Shown in pieces: positions 40,631 to 48,558 of a stretch of 64,000 nucleotides of DNA. The notes below the pieces were generated by a model. The model saw only the letters and a list, made by a program, of their open reading frames with translations, searched no databases and was not told where the DNA came from. Every line of letters begins with the position of its first letter. Within the stretch, counting starts at the first letter, position 1. A program made the position numbers and the translations under genes. This stretch comes from Chitinibacter sp. FCG-7. Its GTDB lineage: Bacteria; Pseudomonadota; Gammaproteobacteria; Burkholderiales; Chitinibacteraceae. The DNA is taken from positions 1,798,001 through 1,862,000 of the forward strand of contig NZ_CP157355.1 in NCBI RefSeq assembly GCF_040047665.1, given 5' to 3'.

Positions 40631-40835
40631 GAGAAAGCTCTGGGTTTTTTTTGTGCATTTTGCACGGAAAATACCCAGATGATAAGAGCAAACGCTACTC
40701 ATGTCGAACATTTGTTCTGTTTCAAGTGGGTTGTGGCTAGTGCTGCCCCAAACAACTGATTCCCCCCGAATCAGCCGCCGAAAAAACGATGCAAGCCCCA
40801 AAGGGCAACGCGCGCGGCGGCGGTGGGCCGGGTTC

Positions 40836-40910
40836 GGTGGGTAAGATACCTAACCGGAGTAAATCGCAGCAGGGCAATGCTAGAAATACCGCTGGCGCTA
40901 TACCCCGTGG
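40836..40910. repeat. 75-bp repeat segment, copy B
   Basis: Same as 38052-38126 except one base (CAG instead of CCG). Lies inside the displaced ygiQ fragment. Confidence 0.65.
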
Positions 40911-41019
40911 TAAGCCAGTGGTGCGCACGGGCGGTAAGCCCGCGGTCAAAACGGACTTTGGCGCTGGTGGTGGCAAGAAGCCGGGCTCAAGACAAAGCGC
41001 ACCGCCGGGCTTTGTCTGC

Positions 41020-41048
41020 TTGCCCCGCTGCCCTATTGCGCGGATAAT
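41020..41048 (+). promoter_or_regulatory. rnpB promoter
   Basis: -35 TTGCCC (41020-41025), a spacer of exactly 17 nt, -10 GATAAT (41043-41048), 7 nt before the RNA 5' end. It is immediately downstream of the displaced ygiQ hairpin. Confidence 0.75.
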
Positions 41049-41055
41049 CGCGTCC

Positions 41056-41492
41056 GCGAAGCGGGACAGACCATCGCTGCTGCCAGTGTAATGCTGGCGG
41101 GGGAGGAAAGTCCGGGCTCCATAGAGCAGGATGCTGGCTAACGGCCAGGCGGCGCGAGCCGACGGAAAGTGCAACAGAGAGCTGAACCGCCAGTAATCCG
41201 AGTTGAACGGCCAGATGAGATGGCCGGAATCGGGCGATTGGTAAGGGTGAAAAGGTGTCCCCGCCTCACGGGGAGCCCCGCAAGGGGTCGGTAAGAGCGC
41301 ACCGCGGCGCTGGTAACAGTCGCTGGCAGGGTAAACCCCATTCGGAGCAAGACCAAGCAGTAGGCGTTGAGGTTGCTCGCTGAGTCTACGGGTAGGTTGC
41401 TTGAGCGCGTCAGTAATGGCGCGCCTAGAGGAATGATGGTCACGGCTGGCAACAGCCGGACAGGACCCGGCTTATCGGCCCGCTTCGCACTC
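41056..41492 (+). ncRNA. rnpB: RNase P RNA, bacterial type A
   Basis: About 437 nt. P1 is formed by GCGAAGCGGG at the start and CCCGCTTCGC at the end. Conserved core segments are present: GGAGGAAAGTCCGGGCTCC, GCAACAGAGAGC, GGTAAGGGTGAAAAGGTG, GGTAAGAGCGCACCG, GTAAACCCC and GACCCGGCTTATCGG. It is the catalytic subunit of RNase P, which matures tRNA 5' ends. Confidence 0.96.
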
Positions 41493-41590
41493 CACCTTAT
41501 TTCACCGATTATCCGGATGAATCGCTGGCCTGATGTGGGCGAGTTTGCTGCCCGATCGCTGCTGGCCTAATGCGACTATTTGCATGGCTG

Positions 41591-41628
41591 CTAGGGTATA
41601 GGGCTGTAGCCCTTTTCTATCATGCCTT
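41591..41628. repeat. short GGGTATA element with terminator-like hairpin
   Basis: CTAGGGTATAGGGCTGTAGC... contains AGGGC-TGTA-GCCCT followed by TTTTC on the plus strand and A-rich sequence on the other side. It lies between rnpB and the convergent methyltransferase gene, so it may be a truncated family member acting as terminator for one or both. Confidence 0.5.
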
Positions 41629-42594
41629 ACGTTGAAATACCCATACTCCTGCTTTGAGCTCCGGCGGCAAAACCAGTTGGCTAAGTGCTGGGTATTCCTG
41701 CCAGTCAAATTGTGTTTGTTCTTCGTAATCACGCCAGCTGCCGGTGAGAAAGCGTGAATGACTGCCGATCACGATATAGGTTTCCACTTCCCGCTGACGG
41801 AAGATTTGCCGCTCAAAATGATTATTCGATGGTGGCCAGCTGCAAATCACGACTTTGGGTTTAAAGCGCGAGATGGCCGCGATGGCATCATAGCGCTGAA
41901 CCTCGTCGGGGTACTGAATGGTTTTTTCCCAGCTGTAATCGTCGGTCGGCGTAATCTCGACGCCTTGTGCGGCCAGAAAACGGCTTAAAGTGCCATCGCC
42001 AGCACCCACTTCAACCGTGCGGCGCGCGCCGATCAGCGCTGCCAGCCCGGTAATCAGCTCATGGCTGTAAAAACACCAGATGCCGCGTTTTTCGACCAGC
42101 GGCATGAGTCGGCGTTTTTGCCAGAGTAGTGGCCAGATCAGCTTGAAGCGGGTCATCGAAACCGGTTTGCGGATGAGATCGCGTTCGAACAGCAGATGTT
42201 GCGCCAGCAGGCCATTGAGCAGATTAAAGCGGACCTTGCCCGCTTTGACGCCGCTGGCGCTGGATAGCGCGTACTGGCGCAAAGCCTGCTCGGTGAGGCG
42301 CTGGCGTAGCTGTTCGTGGACAAAGAGTGCAAAGGCCCGGCCTTCGCGTTCACCGCTTAAATAGCGCTGCCCCGGCGCTTTGCGCTGGCTGGCCTGCGCC
42401 AGCAACGCTTTCAATTCAGCCGGATCCCGTCTGGCAAACACCTCGGCCAGCTCGGCCCGCACTTCGCTCCAAAGCGCGGGGTGTTGCTGCGCCAGCTCGG
42501 TCAGGCTGGGATTGGTTTGCAACCATTCCCAGGTGCGGGATGGATTGGAAAGATCGGCTACGAGATGGGGTAAAGGGGAGTTGGACAGCGCCAT
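41620..42594 (-). CDS. SAM-dependent methyltransferase-like protein
   Basis: A 324-residue protein. The N-terminal ~150 residues are helical (NPSLTELAQQHPALWSEVRA, FVHEQLRQRLTEQAL). The C-terminal part has a class I SAM-binding motif VEVGAGDGTLSRFLA, followed by acidic ITPTDDYSW and the strand VVICSWPPSNN, where the PP-x-N pattern resembles nucleic-acid or amine methyltransferases. The substrate is unknown. The start at 42594 is chosen because the upstream frame to 42660 lacks conserved character. Confidence 0.75.
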   Translation of the reverse strand: MALSNSPLPHLVADLSNPSRTWEWLQTNPSLTELAQQHPALWSEVRAELAEVFARRDPAELKALLAQASQRKAPGQRYLSGEREGRAFALFVHEQLRQRLTEQALRQYALSSASGVKAGKVRFNLLNGLLAQHLLFERDLIRKPVSMTRFKLIWPLLWQKRRLMPLVEKRGIWCFYSHELITGLAALIGARRTVEVGAGDGTLSRFLAAQGVEITPTDDYSWEKTIQYPDEVQRYDAIAAISRFKPKVVICSWPPSNNHFERQIFRQREVETYIVIGSHSRFLTGSWRDYEEQTQFDWQEYPALSQLVLPPELKAGVWVFQRKA

Positions 42595-42660
42595 GGTGCG
42601 GCCAGCGTGGAGAAAAGAACCATCATAGTCGATTCCCCGTGGCTGGCGCACGTGGGGCAA

Positions 42661-43071
42661 TTACATCAGCAGCATGCCAGCGCGTTCCGGCTGCCAGCTC
42701 AGCGCTTTGACCCGCACACGCAGCTGCGTGCCGGCAGGCGTGGGCCAGCTGATTTCCTGCCCGACTGACAGACCCAGAATGGCCGAGCCGATGGGTGCCA
42801 GAATTGAAATCTGCTCGCGGCTGCCATTCATCTCGTCGGGGTAGCACAATGTGAGCTCAAATGTTTTACCTTCGGGCAGTATTTCAAAACACACTTGCGA
42901 GCGCATCGTCACAACATCGGGCGGCATGTTTTCCGGCTCAACAATATGAGCCCGTGCCAGCTCGTTCTCTAGGCCGCTGATATCGGCCAGGCCTTGAGCC
43001 GCCTGGCGCTCAAGCAGTTTTTCCAGCCGCACGGCATCCAGAGCAGAAACAGTAATCGGGGGTAAACTCAT
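42661..43071 (-). CDS. rnk: regulator of nucleoside diphosphate kinase, GreA/Rnk family
   Basis: 136 residues, the length of E. coli Rnk. The N-terminal short coiled coil (ALDAVRLEKLLERQ) precedes the FKBP-like GreA C-terminal fold: FELTLCYPDEM, ISILAPIGSAILGLSVGQEI, WPTPAGTQLRVRV. Rnk binds RNA polymerase, competing with GreA/DksA. AGAAGGATG precedes the ATG at 43071; an ATG three codons upstream is also possible. Confidence 0.92.
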   Translation of the reverse strand: MSLPPITVSALDAVRLEKLLERQAAQGLADISGLENELARAHIVEPENMPPDVVTMRSQVCFEILPEGKTFELTLCYPDEMNGSREQISILAPIGSAILGLSVGQEISWPTPAGTQLRVRVKALSWQPERAGMLLM

Positions 43072-43150
43072 CAGCTGCATCCTTCTAAAAAACATTTGTC
43101 CCAAATGATTGAGCACAATAAACGGCAGCACATCGTGAAATGCGCTGCCG

Positions 43151-43208
43151 CTAGGGTATATTGCTGTGGGCAATAGCAAGTCAGGTAGACCCAGCTATAC
43201 CCCATAGG
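43151..43208. repeat. dispersed palindromic repeat, copy 6
   Basis: CTAGGGTATATTGCTGTGGG...CCAGCTATACCCCATAGG. The outer arms GGGTATA/TATACCC are perfect, and an inner ATTGC-TGTGG-GCAAT hairpin has the same arms as in copy 4 (33225). It lies between rnk and tRNA-Phe. Confidence 0.75.
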
Positions 43209-43359
43209 TTTAATGTGAATATTACCGCCTTGCTGATTGAGTGATCGTGCCGGATGCGGCGCAATCACGCCGACAGGATGGTTATTTGCGATAAAGCGCT
43301 TGACGCGCGGCGCCGGATCGGCTTTAATAGCAACCCTTGTGACTGAGCAATCATTCACT

Positions 43360-43435
43360 GGCCAATTAGCTCAGTTGGTAGAGCAGCGGATTGAAAATCC
43401 GCGTGTCCGTGGTTCGATTCCGCGATTGGCCACCA
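43360..43435 (+). tRNA. pheT: tRNA-Phe (GAA)
   Basis: 76 nt with encoded CCA. The acceptor GGCCAAT pairs with ATTGGCC, the anticodon loop reads ATTGAAAAT (GAA), and the T-loop is GGTTCGATTCC. Confidence 0.98.
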
Positions 43436-43443
43436 AAATTACA

Positions 43444-43469
43444 AAAAAGCCACCTTCGGGTGGCTTTTT
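43444..43469. terminator. terminator after tRNA-Phe
   Basis: AAAAAGCCACC-TTCG-GGTGGCTTTTT, an 11-bp stem usable in both directions (tRNA-Phe on plus, SRPBCC gene on minus). Confidence 0.93.
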
Positions 43470-43483
43470 GCATTGGTGCGAAA

Positions 43484-44059
43484 TTACAAGCCTTGCGGCG
43501 CCGAGGCCAGCGCCAGTTTGCCCCGCCTGAGCATTTCTTTTTGCATGGCGCCAAATTGCTGGGCAATTTGCGTTTGCAAATGCTGCTTGCCCAAAGTGCG
43601 CATCAGCACCGAATTGGGAATCCAGTCGGCCTGATAATTCATCTTGGTGTAGCGCCCTTGAGCCTGTAGCTGCATCCGGCTGCTAAATGCGCCATTGCTG
43701 CTATTGATCGAGCGGGCTGTGATCTGCTCCATCGGCTGGATTTCGATATCGCGCTCCGAATCCAGCGTCATGCTGATCGGCCCCAGCTGCAGCTGGCCTT
43801 GCTGCCTGATATGCCAGTGATTGCCCTGCCGTGATAGCACTTTGCTCTGGCTCATATTCGGCATGAATTCGGCCATGTGGTCAAAGTCGGTCAGCACGGC
43901 GAAGGCCTGGGCCTGCGTCACCGGAGCAAGAAACTGGGCGTTAAACAGCACATGGCCGTCACGTTCGCTGGCTTGTACGGTGACTAGCGGCAGGATGGGG
44001 GAATCCAGAGCGTGGCTTGCTCCGGAGCACAGCAGCAACAAGATCAGAAACCAGCGCAT
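43484..44059 (-). CDS. exported SRPBCC/START-like protein
   Basis: 191 residues with a signal peptide (RWFLILLLLCSGASHA). The mature part is a START/polyketide-cyclase-like fold: VTQAQAFAVLTDFDHMAEFMP, RQGNHWHIRQQGQLQLG, MTLDSERDIEI and a long C-terminal helix. Such folds bind hydrophobic ligands; the periplasmic location suggests lipid or quinone handling, but that is an inference. It shares strand with the ProQ-like gene upstream, separated by a terminator. Confidence 0.78.
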   Translation of the reverse strand: MRWFLILLLLCSGASHALDSPILPLVTVQASERDGHVLFNAQFLAPVTQAQAFAVLTDFDHMAEFMPNMSQSKVLSRQGNHWHIRQQGQLQLGPISMTLDSERDIEIQPMEQITARSINSSNGAFSSRMQLQAQGRYTKMNYQADWIPNSVLMRTLGKQHLQTQIAQQFGAMQKEMLRRGKLALASAPQGL

Positions 44060-44117
44060 GATGTGTCCTTTAACTCGCGTGGTACTTGGCCACTGCAATC
44101 TGGCGGCACAATCAATA

Positions 44118-44140
44118 AACCCCGGTGCAAGCCCGGGGTT
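44118..44140 (-). terminator. terminator of proQ-like gene
   Basis: On the minus strand AACCCCGG-GCTTGCA-CCGGGGTT is followed by TATTG; it begins 10 nt after the stop at 44150. Confidence 0.7.
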
Positions 44141-44149
44141 GATCTGGAT

Positions 44150-44575
44150 TTAGTTGCGCGAGAACTTCTGCGCCAGCTGATTGAGTTTTTCTGTGCGCTG
44201 GCGTTCGGCCTCGGCAGCCGCTTCTGCAGCTTGCTGTGCCTTGCGCTCATTCGCGGCTTTTTTGAAGTGTTCATGCAGGCTGGTGGCGGCAAATGTGCGC
44301 TGCTCTTCAGTCACCGCGTCGGCCTTGCTGCCATCCAGATTGACGCGTTCGGTCGCGTTTTGCATCACTTTCAGATAACGGATAGAGCGCGTGTGCATGG
44401 CCAGCGCGCTGCGCAACACCCGGCGGTTCACTTCCGGCAGGGCGGCGATGACTTGCTTGTCGATCCCGATGGCGAGAGGCTGGCAGTCACGAAATACCGC
44501 AAATTGCTTTTGCAAATCCTTCAACATGCCAAAAGTGGTGGGTGTAGAAGTCGGTTTGTTTTCTGGGGTGTTCAT
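44150..44575 (-). CDS. ProQ/FinO-family RNA chaperone
   Basis: 141 residues. The ProQ/FinO domain covers ~15-100 (LKDLQKQFAVFRDCQPLAIG, RRVLRSALAMHTRSIRYLK, RVNLDG), followed by an Ala/Glu/Lys-rich tail (KKAANERKAQQAAEAAAEAE) of the kind found in Neisseriales ProQ. Such proteins bind structured RNAs and 3' ends, and could recognise stem-loops such as the transcribed palindromic repeats in this window (speculative). The start at 44575 is preferred to the long upstream frame to 44965, which is antisense to PfkB. Confidence 0.88.
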   Translation of the reverse strand: MNTPENKPTSTPTTFGMLKDLQKQFAVFRDCQPLAIGIDKQVIAALPEVNRRVLRSALAMHTRSIRYLKVMQNATERVNLDGSKADAVTEEQRTFAATSLHEHFKKAANERKAQQAAEAAAEAERQRTEKLNQLAQKFSRN

Positions 44576-44610
44576 TCGATCAAGCTCGTCAAAGGGTTTT
44601 TTGCCTGCGC

Positions 44611-44638
44611 ATTTTATCAGATTCGCCACCGTAACCAA
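44611..44638 (-). promoter_or_regulatory. possible proQ promoter
   Basis: On the minus strand, TTGGTT (44638-44633), a 16-nt spacer and TAAAAT (44616-44611), about 35 nt before the start codon. Confidence 0.35.
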
Positions 44639-44763
44639 GCGAATGTGATGGCGGGTGTTCAAATTCGGCGCTGCGATGGCTGTTTTTGCCACCCGCCGCA
44701 GCAAAACTAACGAAGACCTGTTTGGCTTGCGGCGGTGAAATACTGCGGCACTTAGCTTGGCGC

Positions 44764-45711
44764 TTAAGCGACTGTTTCGGGCAAAGTCTGGCCAAATGCG
44801 GCCTGATATTGCGCTTTCAGGTCGGCTATGCTGAATTTGTGGTTCTGGCCGCCACGGTGGGCGATCTTGATGCTGCCCAGCAAAGAGGCCAGACGGCCGG
44901 TCGTGGGCCAATCCCAGCCCTGCATCAGCCCGTGTAGCAAACCGGCGCGGAAAGCGTCGCCGCAACCAGTCGGGTCAAGCACGGCAGCTGGCGCAACAGC
45001 AGGAATAATATGCTGCGTGCCATCGGCATAAATGCACGAGCCTTCTGCGCCCAGCGTCACGATCAGCGCTTTGACTTTACCAGCCAGCTGCTCAAGGTTT
45101 AGGCCGGTGGCTTTGCACATCATTTCTGCTTCGTAATCATTCAGCGTCAGATAGCTGGCGATCTCGACCAGCTCCAGCAGCTCTTCGCCACTAAACATCG
45201 GCATGCCCTGACCAGGGTCGAAAATAAACGGAATACCGGCTGCCGCCAGCTGGCGAGCATGATCCTGCATCCCTTGCTTGCCATCGGGTGAGACAATGCC
45301 GATGCTGATTTTTTCTTTGACGTCGCTCACCTGATTGACGTGCGACATGCCCATTGCGCCGGGGTGGAAGGCATTGATCTGGTTATCGTCCAGATCGGTG
45401 GTGATAAAGCACTGTCCGGTAAACCCTTCCTGCACACTGATGTAGTCCTGGCGGATTTGCATTTGCTCTAGCCATTTGGCGTAGAGGTCAAAATCCTGGC
45501 CCACCGTCGCCATGATCAGCGGCTCCGAGCCGAGCATTTTCAGGCTGTAGGCGATATTCCCGGCGCAGCCACCCAGCTCGCGGCGCATTTCTGGCACCAG
45601 AAATGACACCGACAGAATATGAATCTGCTCAGGCAGGATGTGTTTTTTGAAATGATCAGGAAACACCATGATGGTGTCGTAGGCCATAGAGCCGCAAATT
45701 AAGGCAGACAT
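44764..45711 (-). CDS. PfkB-family carbohydrate/nucleoside kinase
   Basis: A 315-residue ribokinase-fold kinase. The N-terminal glycine pair ELGGCAGNIAYSLKMLG and the C-terminal DPTGCGDAFRAGLLHG, with its catalytic Asp and anion hole, are intact. Overall it is closest to the adenosine-kinase-like PfkB proteins common in Betaproteobacteria. The substrate cannot be fixed from sequence. GGAGAAAATCA precedes ATG 45711. A 190-nt gap separates it from the proQ-like gene. Confidence 0.88.
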   Translation of the reverse strand: MSALICGSMAYDTIMVFPDHFKKHILPEQIHILSVSFLVPEMRRELGGCAGNIAYSLKMLGSEPLIMATVGQDFDLYAKWLEQMQIRQDYISVQEGFTGQCFITTDLDDNQINAFHPGAMGMSHVNQVSDVKEKISIGIVSPDGKQGMQDHARQLAAAGIPFIFDPGQGMPMFSGEELLELVEIASYLTLNDYEAEMMCKATGLNLEQLAGKVKALIVTLGAEGSCIYADGTQHIIPAVAPAAVLDPTGCGDAFRAGLLHGLMQGWDWPTTGRLASLLGSIKIAHRGGQNHKFSIADLKAQYQAAFGQTLPETVA

Positions 45712-45918
45712 TGATTTTCTCCAAGCGAGGGTCTGTGCATTATACGTTTGCATGACGTCATCATCGCCATGAATTTTTTGCGTGTTTGTTGCCATACTGT
45801 TGCAGTGCAACCACGCCTGTACTGCCAGAAGTGCCATCCGTCAGTTCTGACTTTACCCTGACATTGTGTGAAGGCATATTAGTTTTATTAGGGAAATCAC
45901 TTACATTAGTATTGTCTT

Positions 45919-47079
45919 ATGTTGGAATCGCTTAACTCGCTCTCCGTCTTGGCCATGATTTGTTCGGCACTGGGCGCCTTGATGTATCTCGGTCTGGCCC
46001 GCAGTCAGGATAGCGAGCGTGGCATCACCACGCTGGCCGTCGGCGGGGTGCTGCATCAGTCCGGCTGGTTTGTCTGGGCGCTGGCTCTGTTTGGTAGCGC
46101 CGACCTGCTGGCCTGGCTGGCGATTTTGCTGTTATTGCTGGGGCAATTGGGCTTGCTGGCCGGGACGCGTCGCTCGTTTGCGCGGCCAGCCGTGCTCGGC
46201 TGGTGGGCTGCGCTGATTCCGCTATGTCTGCTGGCTGTCATCGCCAGCTTGGTGCAGGCGATTTCGGCCGCACAGGCCGGATTGCTCCAGGCACTGCTGC
46301 TCGCGCCGCTGGCCTTTCAGATCGGTCGCGAAGCATTTCAGCCCGGCAATGACGAAGAGTGGAGCCTGCCGCGCTACTTGCTGGTGCTCACTGTATTTGC
46401 CCTGGCAGGTATATTGCTCTGTGCCAGTTTGTGTAACGTCTTTGGCGCAATACCCCATGATCGGCTTGCCCAGATCTGGGCTGTACTGGCTTGCGCAATC
46501 AGCGTGGTGTTGCCCTACAGTTATCAGTTGATGATTGCCCATCGCCTGCACACGCGCCTGACCAAGCTGGTGCGCTACGATGCGCTAACTGGCTTGCTTA
46601 ATCGGCGAGGCATGGAAGAGCACGCCGAACGCGAATTGCACCGCGCCCGCAAGCACAATTCATCGCTGGGCCTGATGCTGCTTGATATTGACCAGTTCCG
46701 CGTGGTGAATCAGCGCTATGGCTATGGCTCAGGCGACGCTGCCTTGAAAAAATGCGCCAAGAAAATCCGCGAGATTGCCGGTGATGAAGCGCTGATCGGC
46801 CGCATTGCGGGCGAGGAATTCTGCATTATTTTCTGCGATAAAAATTCGCACGAACTGCGCTCGCTGGCTGTGGAAATCGAAATGGCGCTGGAAGCGTTGA
46901 CCATTGAGCATGGCGATTTCAGTTTTCACCTTTCGGTGACGCTGTCACTGGTTAAATATGGCCGCCACGGCAACCAGTTTGAAGCGCTACTGCAACGTGC
47001 CGAAGAAAAACTGCAGCTGCGCAAAGGCCATTTGCGTGGCGAAGCCATCCCCGAGGGGGCCATCACCGTCGCGCCATAA
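45919..47079 (+). CDS. membrane-bound GGDEF protein, AGEEF variant
   Basis: 386 residues. The first ~205 residues hold about six to seven hydrophobic helices, and the GGDEF domain spans ~215-380. The substrate-binding part LLDIDQFRVVNQRYGYGSGD is intact, but the active-site loop reads AGEEF (297-301) in place of GGEEF. Such A-site variants are sometimes active and sometimes not. There is no RxxD I-site at the usual place. The segment coding for residues 164-180 has the ends of the palindromic repeat (GGTATATTGCTC...GCGCAATACCCC). No strong ribosome site is seen before ATG 45919. Confidence 0.85.
   Translation: MLESLNSLSVLAMICSALGALMYLGLARSQDSERGITTLAVGGVLHQSGWFVWALALFGSADLLAWLAILLLLLGQLGLLAGTRRSFARPAVLGWWAALIPLCLLAVIASLVQAISAAQAGLLQALLLAPLAFQIGREAFQPGNDEEWSLPRYLLVLTVFALAGILLCASLCNVFGAIPHDRLAQIWAVLACAISVVLPYSYQLMIAHRLHTRLTKLVRYDALTGLLNRRGMEEHAERELHRARKHNSSLGLMLLDIDQFRVVNQRYGYGSGDAALKKCAKKIREIAGDEALIGRIAGEEFCIIFCDKNSHELRSLAVEIEMALEALTIEHGDFSFHLSVTLSLVKYGRHGNQFEALLQRAEEKLQLRKGHLRGEAIPEGAITVAP
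46408..46456. repeat. possible repeat-derived segment inside the GGDEF gene
   Basis: GGTATATTGCTC...GGCGCAATACCCC has the start of copies 4 and 6 and a matching end, read in frame as ILLCASLCNVFGAIP in a membrane helix. Chance is possible. Confidence 0.3.
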
Positions 47080-47120
47080 TTTCGCTGGCAGTGCTGTGTG
47101 GGCATTTTCTGGCGCTTGTC

Positions 47121-47150
47121 TTAGATCAAGCCGCGCCATGTTTAGATCAA
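47121..47150 (+). promoter_or_regulatory. direct repeat upstream of metY
   Basis: TTAGATCAA at 47121-47129 and again at 47142-47150, exactly 21 bp (two helical turns) apart, 71 nt before the start codon. The spacing suggests a regulator-binding site. Confidence 0.4.
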
Positions 47151-47220
47151 TCAATCACTTATCGGGCCAAACCAGCAGTGCTACATTACTTGGGCTCTTA
47201 TCATCCCAAGGACTTTAGCA

Positions 47221-48492
47221 ATGAAATTCGATACGCTTGCCATTCATGCCGGCTACAGCCCCGACCCGACGACCAAGGCGGTGGCCGTCCCGATTTACCA
47301 GACCACCAGCTACGCTTTTGACGACACCCAACACGGCGCCGATCTGTTTGATCTGAAGGTCAAAGGCAATATCTATACCCGCATCATGAACCCGACCACC
47401 GATGTGCTCGAACAACGGGTGGCGGCGCTGGAGGGCGGGATCGGCGCGCTGGCGCTGGCCTCGGGGCAGGCGGCGATTACCTATGCGATCCTCACCATCG
47501 CCGAAGCGGGCGACAATATCATCGCCACCAGTGCGCTGTATGGCGGCACCTACAATCTGTTTGCACATACGCTGCCGCAGTACGGTATTTCGGTTCGTTT
47601 TGTTGACGCGAACGATCCGCAAGCCGCCACCGCACTGATCGACGAAAAAACCAAAGCAATCTACTGCGAATCAATCGGTAATCCATTGGGCAACGTCGTG
47701 GATTTCGCGGCCTTTGCCGCCGTCGCGCACGCCGGTGGCATTCCGCTAATCGTCGATAACACCGTGCCTACGCCATATCTCACTCGTCCGATTGAACACG
47801 GTGCCGACATCGTCGTGCACAGCCTGACCAAGTATATGGGCGGCCACGGCACCAGCATTGGCGGCATTATCGTCGATAGCGGCAAATTTCCGTGGGCCGA
47901 GCATAAAACCCGTTTCAAACGCCTGAACGAGCCCGAAGTCAGCTATCACGGCGTGATTTACACCGAGGCGCTCGGCCCAGCGGCATTTATCGGCCGCGCG
48001 CGCACTGTGCCACTGCGCAATATGGGCGCGGCGATTTCGCCATTTAATTCTTTCCTGATTTTGCAGGGGCTGGAAACACTGGCGTTGCGCATGGACAGAC
48101 ACGTAGAAAACGCGCTGAAAGTGGCCGATTTCCTTGCCGCACATCCGAAAGTGGAATGGGTGAACTACGCTGGCCAAGCAGGCCACCCCAGCAAACCCTT
48201 GGTGGATAAATACTTCGGCGGCAAAGCGTCAGGCTTGTTGACCTTTGGCGTCAAAGGCGGCCGTGAGGCGGGTGCGCGTTTCCAAGATGCGCTGCAATTG
48301 ATCACCCGACTGGTGAATATTGGTGACGCCAAATCGCTGGCTTGCCACCCCGCCAGCACCACGCATCGCCAGCTCTCGCCCGATGAACTGCAAAAAGCAG
48401 GCGTATCCGAAGACATGGTGCGTCTGTCGATCGGGATTGAGCACATCGACGATATTCTGGCCGATCTTGATCAGGCGCTAGCACAAGTGTAG
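47221..48492 (+). CDS. metY: O-acetylhomoserine aminocarboxypropyltransferase / sulfhydrylase
   Basis: A 423-residue PLP enzyme of the Cys/Met metabolism family. The Schiff-base lysine is Lys204 in [11 protein letters not shown], and YSRIMNPT-type [22 protein letters not shown] is present. It makes homocysteine from O-acetylhomoserine and sulfide. The length and C-terminal [18 protein letters not shown] are typical for MetY. It may be under methionine or sulfur control through the upstream direct repeat. Confidence 0.94.
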   Translation: MKFDTLAIHAGYSPDPTTKAVAVPIYQTTSYAFDDTQHGADLFDLKVKGNIYTRIMNPTTDVLEQRVAALEGGIGALALASGQAAITYAILTIAEAGDNIIATSALYGGTYNLFAHTLPQYGISVRFVDANDPQAATALIDEKTKAIYCESIGNPLGNVVDFAAFAAVAHAGGIPLIVDNTVPTPYLTRPIEHGADIVVHSLTKYMGGHGTSIGGIIVDSGKFPWAEHKTRFKRLNEPEVSYHGVIYTEALGPAAFIGRARTVPLRNMGAAISPFNSFLILQGLETLALRMDRHVENALKVADFLAAHPKVEWVNYAGQAGHPSKPLVDKYFGGKASGLLTFGVKGGREAGARFQDALQLITRLVNIGDAKSLACHPASTTHRQLSPDELQKAGVSEDMVRLSIGIEHIDDILADLDQALAQV

Positions 48493-48503
48493 TCGATGTA
48501 TTT

Positions 48504-48558
48504 CATGGGTATTGCTCTATAGATATTATTCAGCATGATCTGCAGGGCTATACCCATG
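48504..48558. repeat. dispersed palindromic repeat, copy 7
   Basis: CATGGGTATTGCTCTATAG...GCAGGGCTATACCCATG with perfect 8-bp outer arms (CATGGGTA/TACCCATG). It lies between convergent metY and the NadR-like gene and supplies the last codons of the latter. Confidence 0.8.

Larger units (their letters stand above)
38230..40743. mobile_element. decayed AT-rich genomic island between ygiQ and its displaced 3' end
   Basis: This 2.5-kb segment is flanked by two copies of the ygiQ 3' end (37963-38126 and 40744-40910). It is visibly more AT-rich than the surroundings and carries a small ORF, an EcoRII-type nuclease remnant, two unknown small ORFs and an HNH endonuclease gene. Integration at a gene 3' end with reconstitution of that end is a known habit of genomic islands. 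No integrase is visible, so the element is a remnant or arrived by recombination. Confidence 0.5.
40744..41055 (+). pseudogene. ygiQ: displaced 3' end of ygiQ
   Basis: From CCCAAACAACTGATTCCCCC the frame reads [20 protein letters not shown], the same residues as YgiQ from 37963 onward, with changes nearly all at third codon positions, and continues through the 75-bp repeat (40836-40910). After that it diverges from the present ygiQ tail (KPVVRTGGKPAVKTDFGAGG). There is no ygiQ sequence upstream of it. It ends near a 9-bp hairpin AGACAAAGC...GCTTTGTCT (40990-41017). It is probably the original ygiQ 3' end, separated by the island. Confidence 0.8.

Noticed and set aside
47080..47220. SAM or SAH riboswitch before metY
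   Set aside because: The 140-nt leader has no recognisable riboswitch core; only the TTAGATCAA direct repeat stands out.
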